Assembly: GCA_025455015.1 (NCBI GenBank)
Contig: JALONI010000005.1
Span: 28,335 to 92,334, forward strand
Direction of reading: 5' to 3'
Source of the DNA: Cyclobacteriaceae bacterium
GTDB lineage: Bacteria; Bacteroidota; Bacteroidia; Cytophagales; Cyclobacteriaceae
Length of the DNA: 64,000 nt
Position 1 is the stretch's first letter. The number at the start of each line of letters is the position of its first letter. Shown here in pieces: positions 17,407-26,352 of the stretch. The notes under the pieces were generated by a model. That model searched no databases. It was not told the DNA's origin and saw only the letters and a program-made list of their open reading frames with translations. A program made the position numbers and the translations under genes.

Positions 17407-19689
17407 TCATTGCGGACTCAGCAGTTTCTTCAGTTTTTCCAGTTGTTTTTGGTTGGCTTCCGAGTTGATGGTGCTCACAATACCCTGCTTCTCGCGCGTG
17501 GTGAGCCGCCAGCTGAGCGAGGCTCGCGTGCTGTTTTGCCGGATGCTGTCCATATCTTGTAGGATGGGCACATAGCTCTCGGCCTGGTATTGCAGGTCCA
17601 CGCGGTCAATCGGTTGGGAAAACCACGAGCTGGCGTGGCCGATGAGCAAGTCGCTGGTGATATCCTGGAAGTTTTCGAAGTTGTTGTACACGCTGCTGAT
17701 GGGCTGGGTGATGTCATCAATGATGGTTTGTCCCTTTTTCGGGTTGATGGTGCCGAGCTTGGGCGAGTCGCGGATGGAGACAAACACCACGCCCGAGGTA
17801 TTTTCCTGAATCCAGTCTTTGAATGCGTACATAAACCGTACGGCATCGCTCAGCCCAAAGTTATCGGAGATGCCGGCATCCATGATCTGAATGGGCGGCT
17901 CACTGGGCAGCGTGGTGTTGGGGGTGATGTACGGAAAGGTGGCGCTCATGCGCAGGGCCGACAGAAACCGGAGGTTGCGTGCGCCCTGCCGTTCGAACAG
18001 CCGGATAAAATCGACCCCGCTGTATTTGGCCGCCTGGTAGTCGTGGAGATTCTGGATTTCGGCATTCATAAACGAAACCGGCCGCGAGGCGATGTACAGT
18101 TTGCGTCCATCGTTTACCACGGTTGGCGTCAAAATGACCATCGGCACAATTCCCTCGCGCTCGGGTTGGTCGTAGGCCGTGATGGGCTTGTCCATGAGCT
18201 CCTCGGTGATTTCGTTCAGTTGTTCTTCAAACGTGTAGGCGCGATCGCGCTGATAGGTGAGGTTGGCATAGTCAAAGCTGGTAAAGCCCACAAACAGGTC
18301 GTTGGCCATCAAACTGAAGATCAAGGGATTTAAGTTGTCGGTGGCGATTTTTTGCCGGTGCAACTCGGCATAGGGCTTCACGGACTGCCCCGTGCGGTCG
18401 CGCAGTTTCAGTTCGCGGAAGTAGCTCGCTCCGATCAGGCCTCCGGAGGCACCCGTGATCAACACACTGTTGTCCATGAGCTTGCCTTGGGTGAGGCTAT
18501 CGGCTGTTTGCAAGGCCGTCAACGTCCATAAGGCCGCGCGTTTGCCGCCCCCGCTCACGCACAGAAAAACCAGTTTGGGTTTGGCATCGCCAAATTTGGC
18601 CCGCCAGTTTTGCAGGCCCGTAAGGGTGGCCGCTTTGTCTTGCGCAATGTGGGCACTGTCGTTGAGCTGTTGCAGGGCTTGGATGGAATAGTCGGCAGGA
18701 ACGGTTTTGTAGTCCAGCCCAAAGGCTTCGTACCGCTTCGTGAAAAAGTCTTCGCCCACCAGGTGATTGATCACCAGGAAAAAAATAAGTCCTACCGTGC
18801 CGGCCCATCCGCCAAACCAATATTTAAACGCGCCCGACAGCATCACAAAAATGGTGAGGAAGATCATAAAGCTGCTGGCGGCCGGTAACTGAAAGGCGGG
18901 GTAGTCCTTGAATACCCCCAGCATCATCACGGCTGCAAAAATGAACAGCTCAATGATGACCAGGTTGAAATGGTTCTGGTCAAAAACCTGCAGGATGGAG
19001 GCGCGGTCGTAAAAGCTCGTGTCTTCTACCTTTCTGATTTTCCAGGTGTCCAGGTAGTAGTCTACCCGCACTTGCTTTTTGCGGGCAATGTCCAGCTTTT
19101 TCATGGCGCTGGCGCGAGTCACCTTTACCTTCGACTTGATCTTTTCATCGATGCGGCACACCACGTATTTGAAAATGTCTTTGTTGGTGAGGCGGAAGTA
19201 GATGTAGAACAAAAACGTCATCACCCCGTAACCGCTGAGCAATCCGGCCACATCCCAAAACAGGCGGGTGTTGTCCGAGTACTCGTTGTTTACCTGAAAG
19301 CGGATGATTTCGTACAAGTAAACGCCCAAAAATAAAGCAGGGATGAAACTGTTGTTGATCGCAAACTTGGTAAACGGCTTGGGCAACGTGCCCACAAACG
19401 AAAACCGATGACCGTCATTGATGTAGCTGGTGATATGAAAGGCAGTGGTAAAGCCGGCCGTGACAGCCCCCATGATGAAAAAGCTGGTGAAGCTGACTTT
19501 GTTGAGGTATTCGGGATCTAAAAACAGGTAGGGGATGCCCAAGTACTTGCCAAAGTTGCCGGTGATCATGGCAAATAAGATGATCCAGCACAAGATCAGG
19601 ATTTGATTGCGCCTAAAGTTGTTGAACAGCAACTGGACGGGAAACGAATACGCTATTTTGGGGGCGAGAAAGTAGAGCTTCCGAAACAT
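17407..19689 (-). CDS. Patatin-like phospholipase with N-terminal membrane domain
   Basis: 760 residues from the ATG at 19689; the frame also opens at an upstream TTG, 19707. The first 310 residues hold about seven hydrophobic segments (near 30-45, 68-90, 113-130, 148-165, 241-260, 268-288, 296-312). The patatin fold follows: oxyanion loop CVSGGGKRAALW (377-388), nucleophile elbow GASGG with S415, and the catalytic Asp in MDAGISDNFG. Patatins are serine lipid acyl hydrolases. The large multi-pass membrane part is unusual and suggests action on membrane lipids from the cytosolic face. Substrate unknown. Confidence 0.85.
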   Translation of the reverse strand: MFRKLYFLAPKIAYSFPVQLLFNNFRRNQILILCWIILFAMITGNFGKYLGIPYLFLDPEYLNKVSFTSFFIMGAVTAGFTTAFHITSYINDGHRFSFVGTLPKPFTKFAINNSFIPALFLGVYLYEIIRFQVNNEYSDNTRLFWDVAGLLSGYGVMTFLFYIYFRLTNKDIFKYVVCRIDEKIKSKVKVTRASAMKKLDIARKKQVRVDYYLDTWKIRKVEDTSFYDRASILQVFDQNHFNLVIIELFIFAAVMMLGVFKDYPAFQLPAASSFMIFLTIFVMLSGAFKYWFGGWAGTVGLIFFLVINHLVGEDFFTKRYEAFGLDYKTVPADYSIQALQQLNDSAHIAQDKAATLTGLQNWRAKFGDAKPKLVFLCVSGGGKRAALWTLTALQTADSLTQGKLMDNSVLITGASGGLIGASYFRELKLRDRTGQSVKPYAELHRQKIATDNLNPLIFSLMANDLFVGFTSFDYANLTYQRDRAYTFEEQLNEITEELMDKPITAYDQPEREGIVPMVILTPTVVNDGRKLYIASRPVSFMNAEIQNLHDYQAAKYSGVDFIRLFERQGARNLRFLSALRMSATFPYITPNTTLPSEPPIQIMDAGISDNFGLSDAVRFMYAFKDWIQENTSGVVFVSIRDSPKLGTINPKKGQTIIDDITQPISSVYNNFENFQDITSDLLIGHASSWFSQPIDRVDLQYQAESYVPILQDMDSIRQNSTRASLSWRLTTREKQGIVSTINSEANQKQLEKLKKLLSPQ

Positions 19690-19808
19690 AGTGTATAGAC
19701 CCTCCAATGTAGGTATTTTGGATGAGATTTAATTTTTGTGTTTTCGTGGCCCGATGACGGCCATACCCGTCACACATCGTATTTTTACTGATGCCAGGCA
19801 TACAGACC

Positions 19809-22800
19809 ATGAGTTTCGTTATCTATCGTTCGTCCGCGGGTTCCGGCAAAACGCGCACGTTGGCCAAAGAGTACATCAAGCTCGCGTTGGCCGGCCCGCA
19901 GGATTCCTTCCGCCACATTTTGGCTGTTACGTTCGCCAACAAGGCCACGCAGGAAATGAAGGGCCGCATGGTGGAGTACCTGGCCGACTTTGCCGCGGGG
20001 CGTGCCAATAGCTTGGTGGCCGAGATTCAGGAAGAATTAAACCTGTCGGCAGCCCAATTGCAGGCGCGTAGCCGGGCCGTCTTGTCGCTCATCCTGCACC
20101 GCTATTCGCAGTTTTCCATCAGCACCATCGATGCTTTTTTCCAGCGCGTTATCCGGTCGTTTACCCGCGAAGCGGGATTGCTGGGAAACTTCCGGCTGGA
20201 GGTAGACAACGACCTGGTGTTGGACGAGGTCATCGCAGCTTTGATGGATGAACTGGGGCCCGAACATCCCCAATTAACTGAGTGGGTGGTGCAGTTCTCG
20301 CGAAATAAACTGATCGAAGGAAGTTCCTGGAATATCAACCGCGAGTTGACAGGCTTTGCCAAGCAACTATTCAACGAGGACTTCAAGCGGGTGGAGCGCG
20401 AGGTCTTGGCTACCTCTGCCGAGAAACATCAGGAGGTCTTGAAAAAGCTGCGAACCGAGGTGGCGAAATTTCAGGCGGTGATGAAAAAGAAAGCCGATGA
20501 GGCGCTGACCATTGTGGCAGGCGAGGGGCTCACCGTGGAGGATTTCAACTACAAAGAAAGCGGGACTGCCTACGCGTACTTTCGAAAATTTTCCGCAGGC
20601 GAATATGTGGGCACCCAAGGCGTACGCCTGCAGAGCTACCTGGCCGGTGCGGGCGCCTGGGCCGCGAAGGGTTTGAATAACGCCAAAATGAAGGCGGTGG
20701 CAGAGCGGCAGTTGTTGCCCATCCTTCGCGCGATGGCCGCCTATGACGAGCGGCACGGCACCGACTACCACACGGCACAGGTAATTTTGAAAAACTATTA
20801 TGCGTTCGGCCTGTTGGCCGATATCACCCGCAAGCTACAGCACTACAAGAGCGAAAACAACGTGATGTTGCTCTCGGATGCCCCGCAGTTTCTGCAAGGC
20901 GTTATCCGCGACAGCGACACTCCGTTTATATATGAAAAAGTGGGCTCGTGGTTCAACCACTATCTCATTGATGAGTTTCAGGACACCAGCCGGTTTCAAT
21001 GGGAAAACTTTGTTCCTCTGCTCCGCGAAGCAGCCGATCAGAATTACGACAACCTGATTGTGGGTGATGTGAAGCAGTCCATTTACCGGTGGCGCGGGGG
21101 CGATTTGCAACTGTTGCAGCGTGAAGTGGCCCAGCGGTTTGGTGCCGAGCGGGTAAGCGTGCGCGCGTTGGATCGTAATTTTCGCAGCGCGGGCCATCTG
21201 GTGGAATTCAATAATCGTTTTTTTGCGGCTGCCGCCAAACTCGTATCGCGCGTAGTAGCGGACGAGTCGCCCGCCCAGGTGTATGCCGATGTGGCACAGC
21301 AGAAATCGAAATGGCCGCAAGCCGGATATGTACGCATCGAATTTTTGGAAAAGGGCGAAGAGCCGTGGGAGGAACGCGTGCTGAAGCAGTTGCCCGGCTG
21401 GCTCGAGCAGCTACAGGCGAAAGGCGTGGCGTTAAAAGATATTGCCATCCTCGTCCGTGAGAACAAAGAAGGGCAGCGCATTGCCAATTTTTTGTTGCAC
21501 CATCAGCAGTCACCACAGGCAAAGCCGGACTTCCGGTACGATGTGGTCTCCAACGAATCGTTGCGGCTGGATACCGCGTGGTCGGTCAACGTGCTCATCA
21601 CCGCTTTTCAATTCTTAAAAAATCCGGAAGATAAGATTGCGCGCGCGCAGTTGGCATTTGAGTTGGCGGGTGATGCTTCGCGCGATTTGTTTGTCAACGC
21701 ACAGAAAAACGAGTTGGCCGGGTTTATACCGGAAGAGTTCATCCTCCAGGCGCGCTACCTTACCAAGTTGTCGCTCTTTGAACTGACCGAAGAGTTGATC
21801 CGCATTTTTCAACTTGGCCACAAGGCCGAAGAGCTGGCCTATCTGCAGGCATTTCAGGACCTCGTGCTCGAGTTTTCGGGCCGTGAAAAGACGGATATGC
21901 GCTCGTTCCTGGAATGGTGGGAGATATACAAGAGCAAAAAGTCCATCCAGGTGTCGGGCTCGGTTGATGCCATTACCATCCTGACGGTACACCGGGCCAA
22001 GGGCTTGCAGTTTCGTTTTGTGCTGTTGCCGTTTGGCAGTTGGGAGATGAATCATAAAATCGCTCCGCTTTTATGGGTGCAAAGTGGCGATGAGCCGTTC
22101 AAGTCGCTCGGGCCGGTGGCGGTTACGTATTCAAAGGATTTGGAGGCCACGCATTTTGCGGAATCCTACCGGCAAGAGCGAACAAAAAGTTACCTCGACA
22201 ACCTGAACCTGTTATACGTGGCCTTTACGCGGGCGGAATGGGGTTTGATCGTGTTTGCCCCTGAACCGGGCACGAGCGAGAAGCTACCCACCACGGCAGA
22301 GGTTGTTTTTCAGGTGCTCGCCAGTGATCCGGAACTTTCCAGTCACGTCAGCGGCCTGGTTTTTGAACATGGGGAAATGGTACGGTTAGAAACACTTGAG
22401 CCGCACGCACGCGTCATGACCACGCAATTAAGTGAGTATGCGTCATGCGACTGGCGCAAGCGCATGGTGATCAAGCGGCAGGGGCGCGAGTTTTTCGATG
22501 CCGAAGTGAGCGACAAGCGCACAAAAATCAATCGGGGCACCTTATTGCATCAGGTCTTGGCGGAGATTGAATACAAAAATGACTGGGCCGAAGTGGTGAA
22601 GCAGTATTTTGAGAAGAACCCCATCGATGACGAGGGGCAGGCATGGGTCACCGCCCGCATTCAGGCCATGCTGGAACATCGTGAGATGGCGGGTTGGTTT
22701 GACAGGCAGTGGCAGGTGAAGACGGAGGCTGCGGTGCTGTTGCCGGGCGATCGGCAGAAACGAATCGATCGCGTGATGTTCGGCAAGTCCGCCACGGTAA

Positions 22801-22973
22801 TTGTCGACTACAAAACCGGGGAGAAGTCAGCCGAAGATCGGGAACAGGTGGAGCAATATGCCGGGGTGCTGGGGGCAATGGGCTATCCGGACGTACAAGC
22901 CTTCCTGGTTTACATCCCGTCAAACGAGGTTATTCGGGTAGCAAAGGGTTCAACCCTAAACCTTTTCGCATGA
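19809..22973 (+). CDS. addA: AddA-like helicase-nuclease (UvrD/RecB family)
   Basis: 1054 residues from the ATG at 19809. An ATG at 19791 is possible, but a near-consensus -7 element (TATTTTTA, 19780-19787) would place the transcript start after it. Seen: Walker A SSAGSGKT (8-15), VTFANKATQEMKGR motif Ia, DEFQDTSRFQW motif II, GDVKQSIYRWRGG motif III, TVHRAKGLQFR motif V, YVAFTRAE motif VI, and a C-terminal RecB-type nuclease with KRIDRVMF and VIVDYKTGE. With AddB it would resect double-strand breaks for recombination. It ends in an ATGA overlap with addB. Confidence 0.92.
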   Translation: MSFVIYRSSAGSGKTRTLAKEYIKLALAGPQDSFRHILAVTFANKATQEMKGRMVEYLADFAAGRANSLVAEIQEELNLSAAQLQARSRAVLSLILHRYSQFSISTIDAFFQRVIRSFTREAGLLGNFRLEVDNDLVLDEVIAALMDELGPEHPQLTEWVVQFSRNKLIEGSSWNINRELTGFAKQLFNEDFKRVEREVLATSAEKHQEVLKKLRTEVAKFQAVMKKKADEALTIVAGEGLTVEDFNYKESGTAYAYFRKFSAGEYVGTQGVRLQSYLAGAGAWAAKGLNNAKMKAVAERQLLPILRAMAAYDERHGTDYHTAQVILKNYYAFGLLADITRKLQHYKSENNVMLLSDAPQFLQGVIRDSDTPFIYEKVGSWFNHYLIDEFQDTSRFQWENFVPLLREAADQNYDNLIVGDVKQSIYRWRGGDLQLLQREVAQRFGAERVSVRALDRNFRSAGHLVEFNNRFFAAAAKLVSRVVADESPAQVYADVAQQKSKWPQAGYVRIEFLEKGEEPWEERVLKQLPGWLEQLQAKGVALKDIAILVRENKEGQRIANFLLHHQQSPQAKPDFRYDVVSNESLRLDTAWSVNVLITAFQFLKNPEDKIARAQLAFELAGDASRDLFVNAQKNELAGFIPEEFILQARYLTKLSLFELTEELIRIFQLGHKAEELAYLQAFQDLVLEFSGREKTDMRSFLEWWEIYKSKKSIQVSGSVDAITILTVHRAKGLQFRFVLLPFGSWEMNHKIAPLLWVQSGDEPFKSLGPVAVTYSKDLEATHFAESYRQERTKSYLDNLNLLYVAFTRAEWGLIVFAPEPGTSEKLPTTAEVVFQVLASDPELSSHVSGLVFEHGEMVRLETLEPHARVMTTQLSEYASCDWRKRMVIKRQGREFFDAEVSDKRTKINRGTLLHQVLAEIEYKNDWAEVVKQYFEKNPIDDEGQAWVTARIQAMLEHREMAGWFDRQWQVKTEAAVLLPGDRQKRIDRVMFGKSATVIVDYKTGEKSAEDREQVEQYAGVLGAMGYPDVQAFLVYIPSNEVIRVAKGSTLNLFA

Positions 22974-25792
22974 CGCCCTTCCTGCAACAACTTGCCGATG
23001 ACGTGCTGGCCGGGGGCACTCCGCTCGATCAATTGACGTTTGTGTTTCCCAACCGCAGGGCGGGGTTGTTCTTTCAACACTATCTGGCGCAGCGCCTCGA
23101 GCGGCCGCAGTGGTCGCCTAAACTGGTAAGCATCGAAACGTTTTTTCAGGAACACAGCGACTTGCGCGAGCCCGACCGCCTGACGCTGATCTACGAACTG
23201 TACCGCGTCTACATGCGGGTGATCAAGCGCGAGGAGCCGTTTGATAAGTTCTACTTCTGGGGCGACATGCTGCTGCGCGATTTCGATGAAGTTGATAAGT
23301 ACCGCGTGAACGCCTCGTTGCTTTTTAAGGATTTGAGCAAGCTGAAAGAGCTGGACGAGACATTCGACTACCTCACGGATGAGCAAAAACATTTCCTGAA
23401 GGAATTTTGGCTGCACTTTGAAGATCAGCCTTCGCAAACAAAGGAAGAGTTTCTGAAGTTGTGGCGAAAGCTACCCCAGGTGTACAGCGAGTTTGTCAAG
23501 TCTTTAAAGAAGGAAGGTTATGCCTACGAAGGGCTGATTCACCGGGAGGTGGCCGAGCACCTGGAGAAGAAACCACCCAAAAGCGCCCTGGCGGCATCCG
23601 TCATTTTTGCGGGATTCAACGCGCTGACCCGTGCCGAAGAAGCATTGATGACCGAGTACGTGAAGCAGGGCGCCCGTGTGTTTTGGGATTTTGATGCGTA
23701 TTACGTCAGCGATGTGCGGCAGGAGGCGGGTACGTTCGCCCGGCTGTATCGCGAGCACCCCGTGTTGAGTAAAACCTTCCCGGCCGAATGGCCGTCCCAC
23801 TTTACGAGCGGACGGAAAATCGTGCTTACCGGAGTTTCGCAACGCATGGGGCAGGCAAAACTGGCTGGGGCACGGGTCAAGGAGATTCTCGCACAAATCC
23901 CTGCCGAACAACGGGACAGTCAGTTGAACCGCACCGTGATTGTGCTGCCGGACGAAGCCATGCTGCTGCCCGTATTGCATTCGCTGCCCGAAGAGCTCAC
24001 GAGCATCAACGTCACCATGGGTTTTCCGCTGCGGGCAACTCCGCTGTTTACGCTGCTTGATCTGCTGATCGAAATGCAGGTGAGACGCAAAGGCGATCTG
24101 TTTTCCTATCGCGAAGTGTCTGCCATTCTCGGACATGCCTACACCCTGACCTTGGCCGAGAAGGAGAGTACGGGTTTCCAGCGTGAGATTGTGAAAAAGA
24201 ACCGCGTCCGGTTGCCGGCAGCGGAGCTTCAGTCAAGCCATGCACTATTTCAGTTGCTTTTTCAACCCACAGAAGCCCCGCATGCCGTGGACTACCTGCT
24301 TACGTTGGTGCAATACCTTGGGGCCTCGTTTACCGATAAGCAGAGCTTTGATCGCGAATATGCCTTTCACTTTTACCGGCACCTGGCGCGATTAAAACTT
24401 ATTTTTCAGGATAGCGACCGATGGCCGGACTGGCGCGGCTTTCAAAAACTCTTCCGTCAGGTCACCCAGTCGCAAAAGATTCCATTCATGGGCGAACCGC
24501 TGCGCGGGCTCCAGATCATGGGTGTGCTCGAAACCCGTAACCTCGACTTCGATAACGTGATCCTGCTCTCAATGAATGAAGGTTCGCTGCCCGCCCCACA
24601 GCGGCAGGGCTCGTACATTCCTCACACGCTGCGCAAAGCGTATGGCTTGCCTGCGCACGAACATCAGGACGCCATGTACGCGTATCTGTTCTATCGGGTG
24701 CTGCAGCGGGCCGGTCACATCGACCTGCTGTACAACACCGAACCCGATGTAGTGGGCAATGGCGAGTTGAGCCGGTATGTGCAGCAGCTTTTGTTGGAAT
24801 CGGGGCTGCCGGTGGAGCAGCGGGTGTTACACAATACCATTCACGTCAATCGCGCCAAGCCGATTGAAATCGCCAAAACGCCCGAGGTGTTGGCGCAGAT
24901 GGAGAAATATCTCAGCCCCGCGGGTGCGCGCTATCTGTCGCCCTCGTCCATCAACGATTTTATTGAGTGTGGCTTGCGTTTTTACCTGAAGCATGTGGCG
25001 GAACTGCGCGAAGCAGACGAGGTGGAGGAAGATATTGATGCCCGCACGTTTGGAAATATTTTGCACGATGTGATGGCGTGGCTTTACCACGACTGGCGGA
25101 TGTCAGGCCAGCCGGTAACAGCCGCGGATTTCAGGAAAGCAAAACCGCTCATCCCGGGATTGATTGATCAAGCCTTCCGAAAACACGACCATTTGAACCA
25201 CGATGAACCTGTGATCTACGAAGGCCAGCGGGTAGTGGTGAAAGAGGTGGTGGAGGCATTTGCCAGCCGCATTTTGGAGATTGATGCCGCGCAGGCTCCG
25301 CTTACGATCAGGCAACTGGAAGAAAAATTTGAATTTCCGCTGCGCCTGGCCGATGGACGTTCGGTGCGCGTAGCCGGCAAGATCGACCGTGTGGATAAAG
25401 CTGGTTCGGTCATTCGCGTCATTGACTACAAAACCGGGCAGGACGAGTTGAAGTTCAAAAACCTGGAGAGCTTATTTGACCGTGACGGTGATCGCAACAA
25501 GGCCGCGTTCCAAACCCTGTTCTATTCGTTTTTGTACGGAACCGTGGAGCAGATTACCGGCCCGGTGCACCCCGGCCTTTACAACCGGAAGAATATTTTC
25601 GGTGACGAGTTTTCATTTGGCTTGCTGATGAACAAGGTGGCCGTACGCGATGCGACTTCCTTGTGGCCGCCCTTCGCGGAGCAGTTACGCCAAACCGTTC
25701 ACCAACTGTACGACCCCGGCCAGCCCTTCACCCAAACCACCCACGAAAAGCACTGCGAGTTCTGCCCGTACAAGGCACTGTGCCGGAGGTAG
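22970..25792 (+). CDS. addB: AddB-like nuclease subunit
   Basis: 940 residues. The frame is open from 22709, but the ATG at 22970, inside the addA stop, is the obvious start. The N-terminal FVFPNRRAGLFF lies where Walker A would be and lacks GKT, so the helicase-like part is probably inactive. The C-terminal PD-(D/E)XK nuclease shows GKIDRVDK and VIDYKTGQ. Cysteines in FIECGLRFYLK and CEFCPYKALC fit the Fe-S cluster found around AddB nucleases. It is the partner of AddA in double-strand-break processing. Confidence 0.9.
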   Translation: MTPFLQQLADDVLAGGTPLDQLTFVFPNRRAGLFFQHYLAQRLERPQWSPKLVSIETFFQEHSDLREPDRLTLIYELYRVYMRVIKREEPFDKFYFWGDMLLRDFDEVDKYRVNASLLFKDLSKLKELDETFDYLTDEQKHFLKEFWLHFEDQPSQTKEEFLKLWRKLPQVYSEFVKSLKKEGYAYEGLIHREVAEHLEKKPPKSALAASVIFAGFNALTRAEEALMTEYVKQGARVFWDFDAYYVSDVRQEAGTFARLYREHPVLSKTFPAEWPSHFTSGRKIVLTGVSQRMGQAKLAGARVKEILAQIPAEQRDSQLNRTVIVLPDEAMLLPVLHSLPEELTSINVTMGFPLRATPLFTLLDLLIEMQVRRKGDLFSYREVSAILGHAYTLTLAEKESTGFQREIVKKNRVRLPAAELQSSHALFQLLFQPTEAPHAVDYLLTLVQYLGASFTDKQSFDREYAFHFYRHLARLKLIFQDSDRWPDWRGFQKLFRQVTQSQKIPFMGEPLRGLQIMGVLETRNLDFDNVILLSMNEGSLPAPQRQGSYIPHTLRKAYGLPAHEHQDAMYAYLFYRVLQRAGHIDLLYNTEPDVVGNGELSRYVQQLLLESGLPVEQRVLHNTIHVNRAKPIEIAKTPEVLAQMEKYLSPAGARYLSPSSINDFIECGLRFYLKHVAELREADEVEEDIDARTFGNILHDVMAWLYHDWRMSGQPVTAADFRKAKPLIPGLIDQAFRKHDHLNHDEPVIYEGQRVVVKEVVEAFASRILEIDAAQAPLTIRQLEEKFEFPLRLADGRSVRVAGKIDRVDKAGSVIRVIDYKTGQDELKFKNLESLFDRDGDRNKAAFQTLFYSFLYGTVEQITGPVHPGLYNRKNIFGDEFSFGLLMNKVAVRDATSLWPPFAEQLRQTVHQLYDPGQPFTQTTHEKHCEFCPYKALCRR

Positions 25793-25812
25793 CGTTTGCG
25801 TATCTTTCGGGC

Positions 25813-26298
25813 ATGGAGATTGACCTGGAGAAATTTCGCCAACGAGCGGCTGACCGCGCGGTTGAAAACAAGACGTTTCTCCAGCGCCTGAAGAAGAAAA
25901 ACCCGCGCGCGGTAGACGCGGCCTTTCACGCGGTTCATGAAGATGTGTTTGCCGAGACCGATTGCCTCGCGTGTGCCAACTGCTGCAAAACCACGAGTCC
26001 CATTTTTTACCAAACGGATGTGGAGCGCGCGGCCAAGGCACTACGACTGAAGCCGGGCGAGTTTGTGGAGAAGTATCTTCGCACCGATGAAGACGGAGAT
26101 TTGGTGCTGAAATCCTCGCCCTGCCCGTTTTTAGATGCGGAGAACTATTGCCGCATTTATGCAGATCGCCCTAAGGCCTGTCGCGAGTATCCCCATACCA
26201 ATCGGAAAAAGATGGTTCAGCTCATGGATTTGACTTTCCGCAACACGCTGGTTTGCCCCGCGGTGGCGGAAATGGTAGAGCGTTTGAAACGGATGTGA
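25813..26298 (+). CDS. YkgJ-family cysteine cluster protein
   Basis: 161 residues. Seen: a cysteine-rich core CLACANCCKT near residues 57-66, then CPFLDAENYCRIYADRPKAC and a later LVCPAV. This spacing is typical of YkgJ proteins, which probably bind zinc or an Fe-S cluster; the activity is unknown. The ATG at 25813 follows the addB stop by 20 bases on the same strand, so it likely belongs to that operon. Confidence 0.87.
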   Translation: MEIDLEKFRQRAADRAVENKTFLQRLKKKNPRAVDAAFHAVHEDVFAETDCLACANCCKTTSPIFYQTDVERAAKALRLKPGEFVEKYLRTDEDGDLVLKSSPCPFLDAENYCRIYADRPKACREYPHTNRKKMVQLMDLTFRNTLVCPAVAEMVERLKRM

Positions 26299-26352
26299 GC
26301 CAACAGGCGTGTCATGTAATGAGGGAGATCGGCCGATCGGTTTTTACATGCA

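Noticed and set aside
22709..22969. Extended N-terminus of AddB
   Set aside because: It runs through the addA coding region in another frame; the ATG in the ATGA overlap at 22970 gives the family start.
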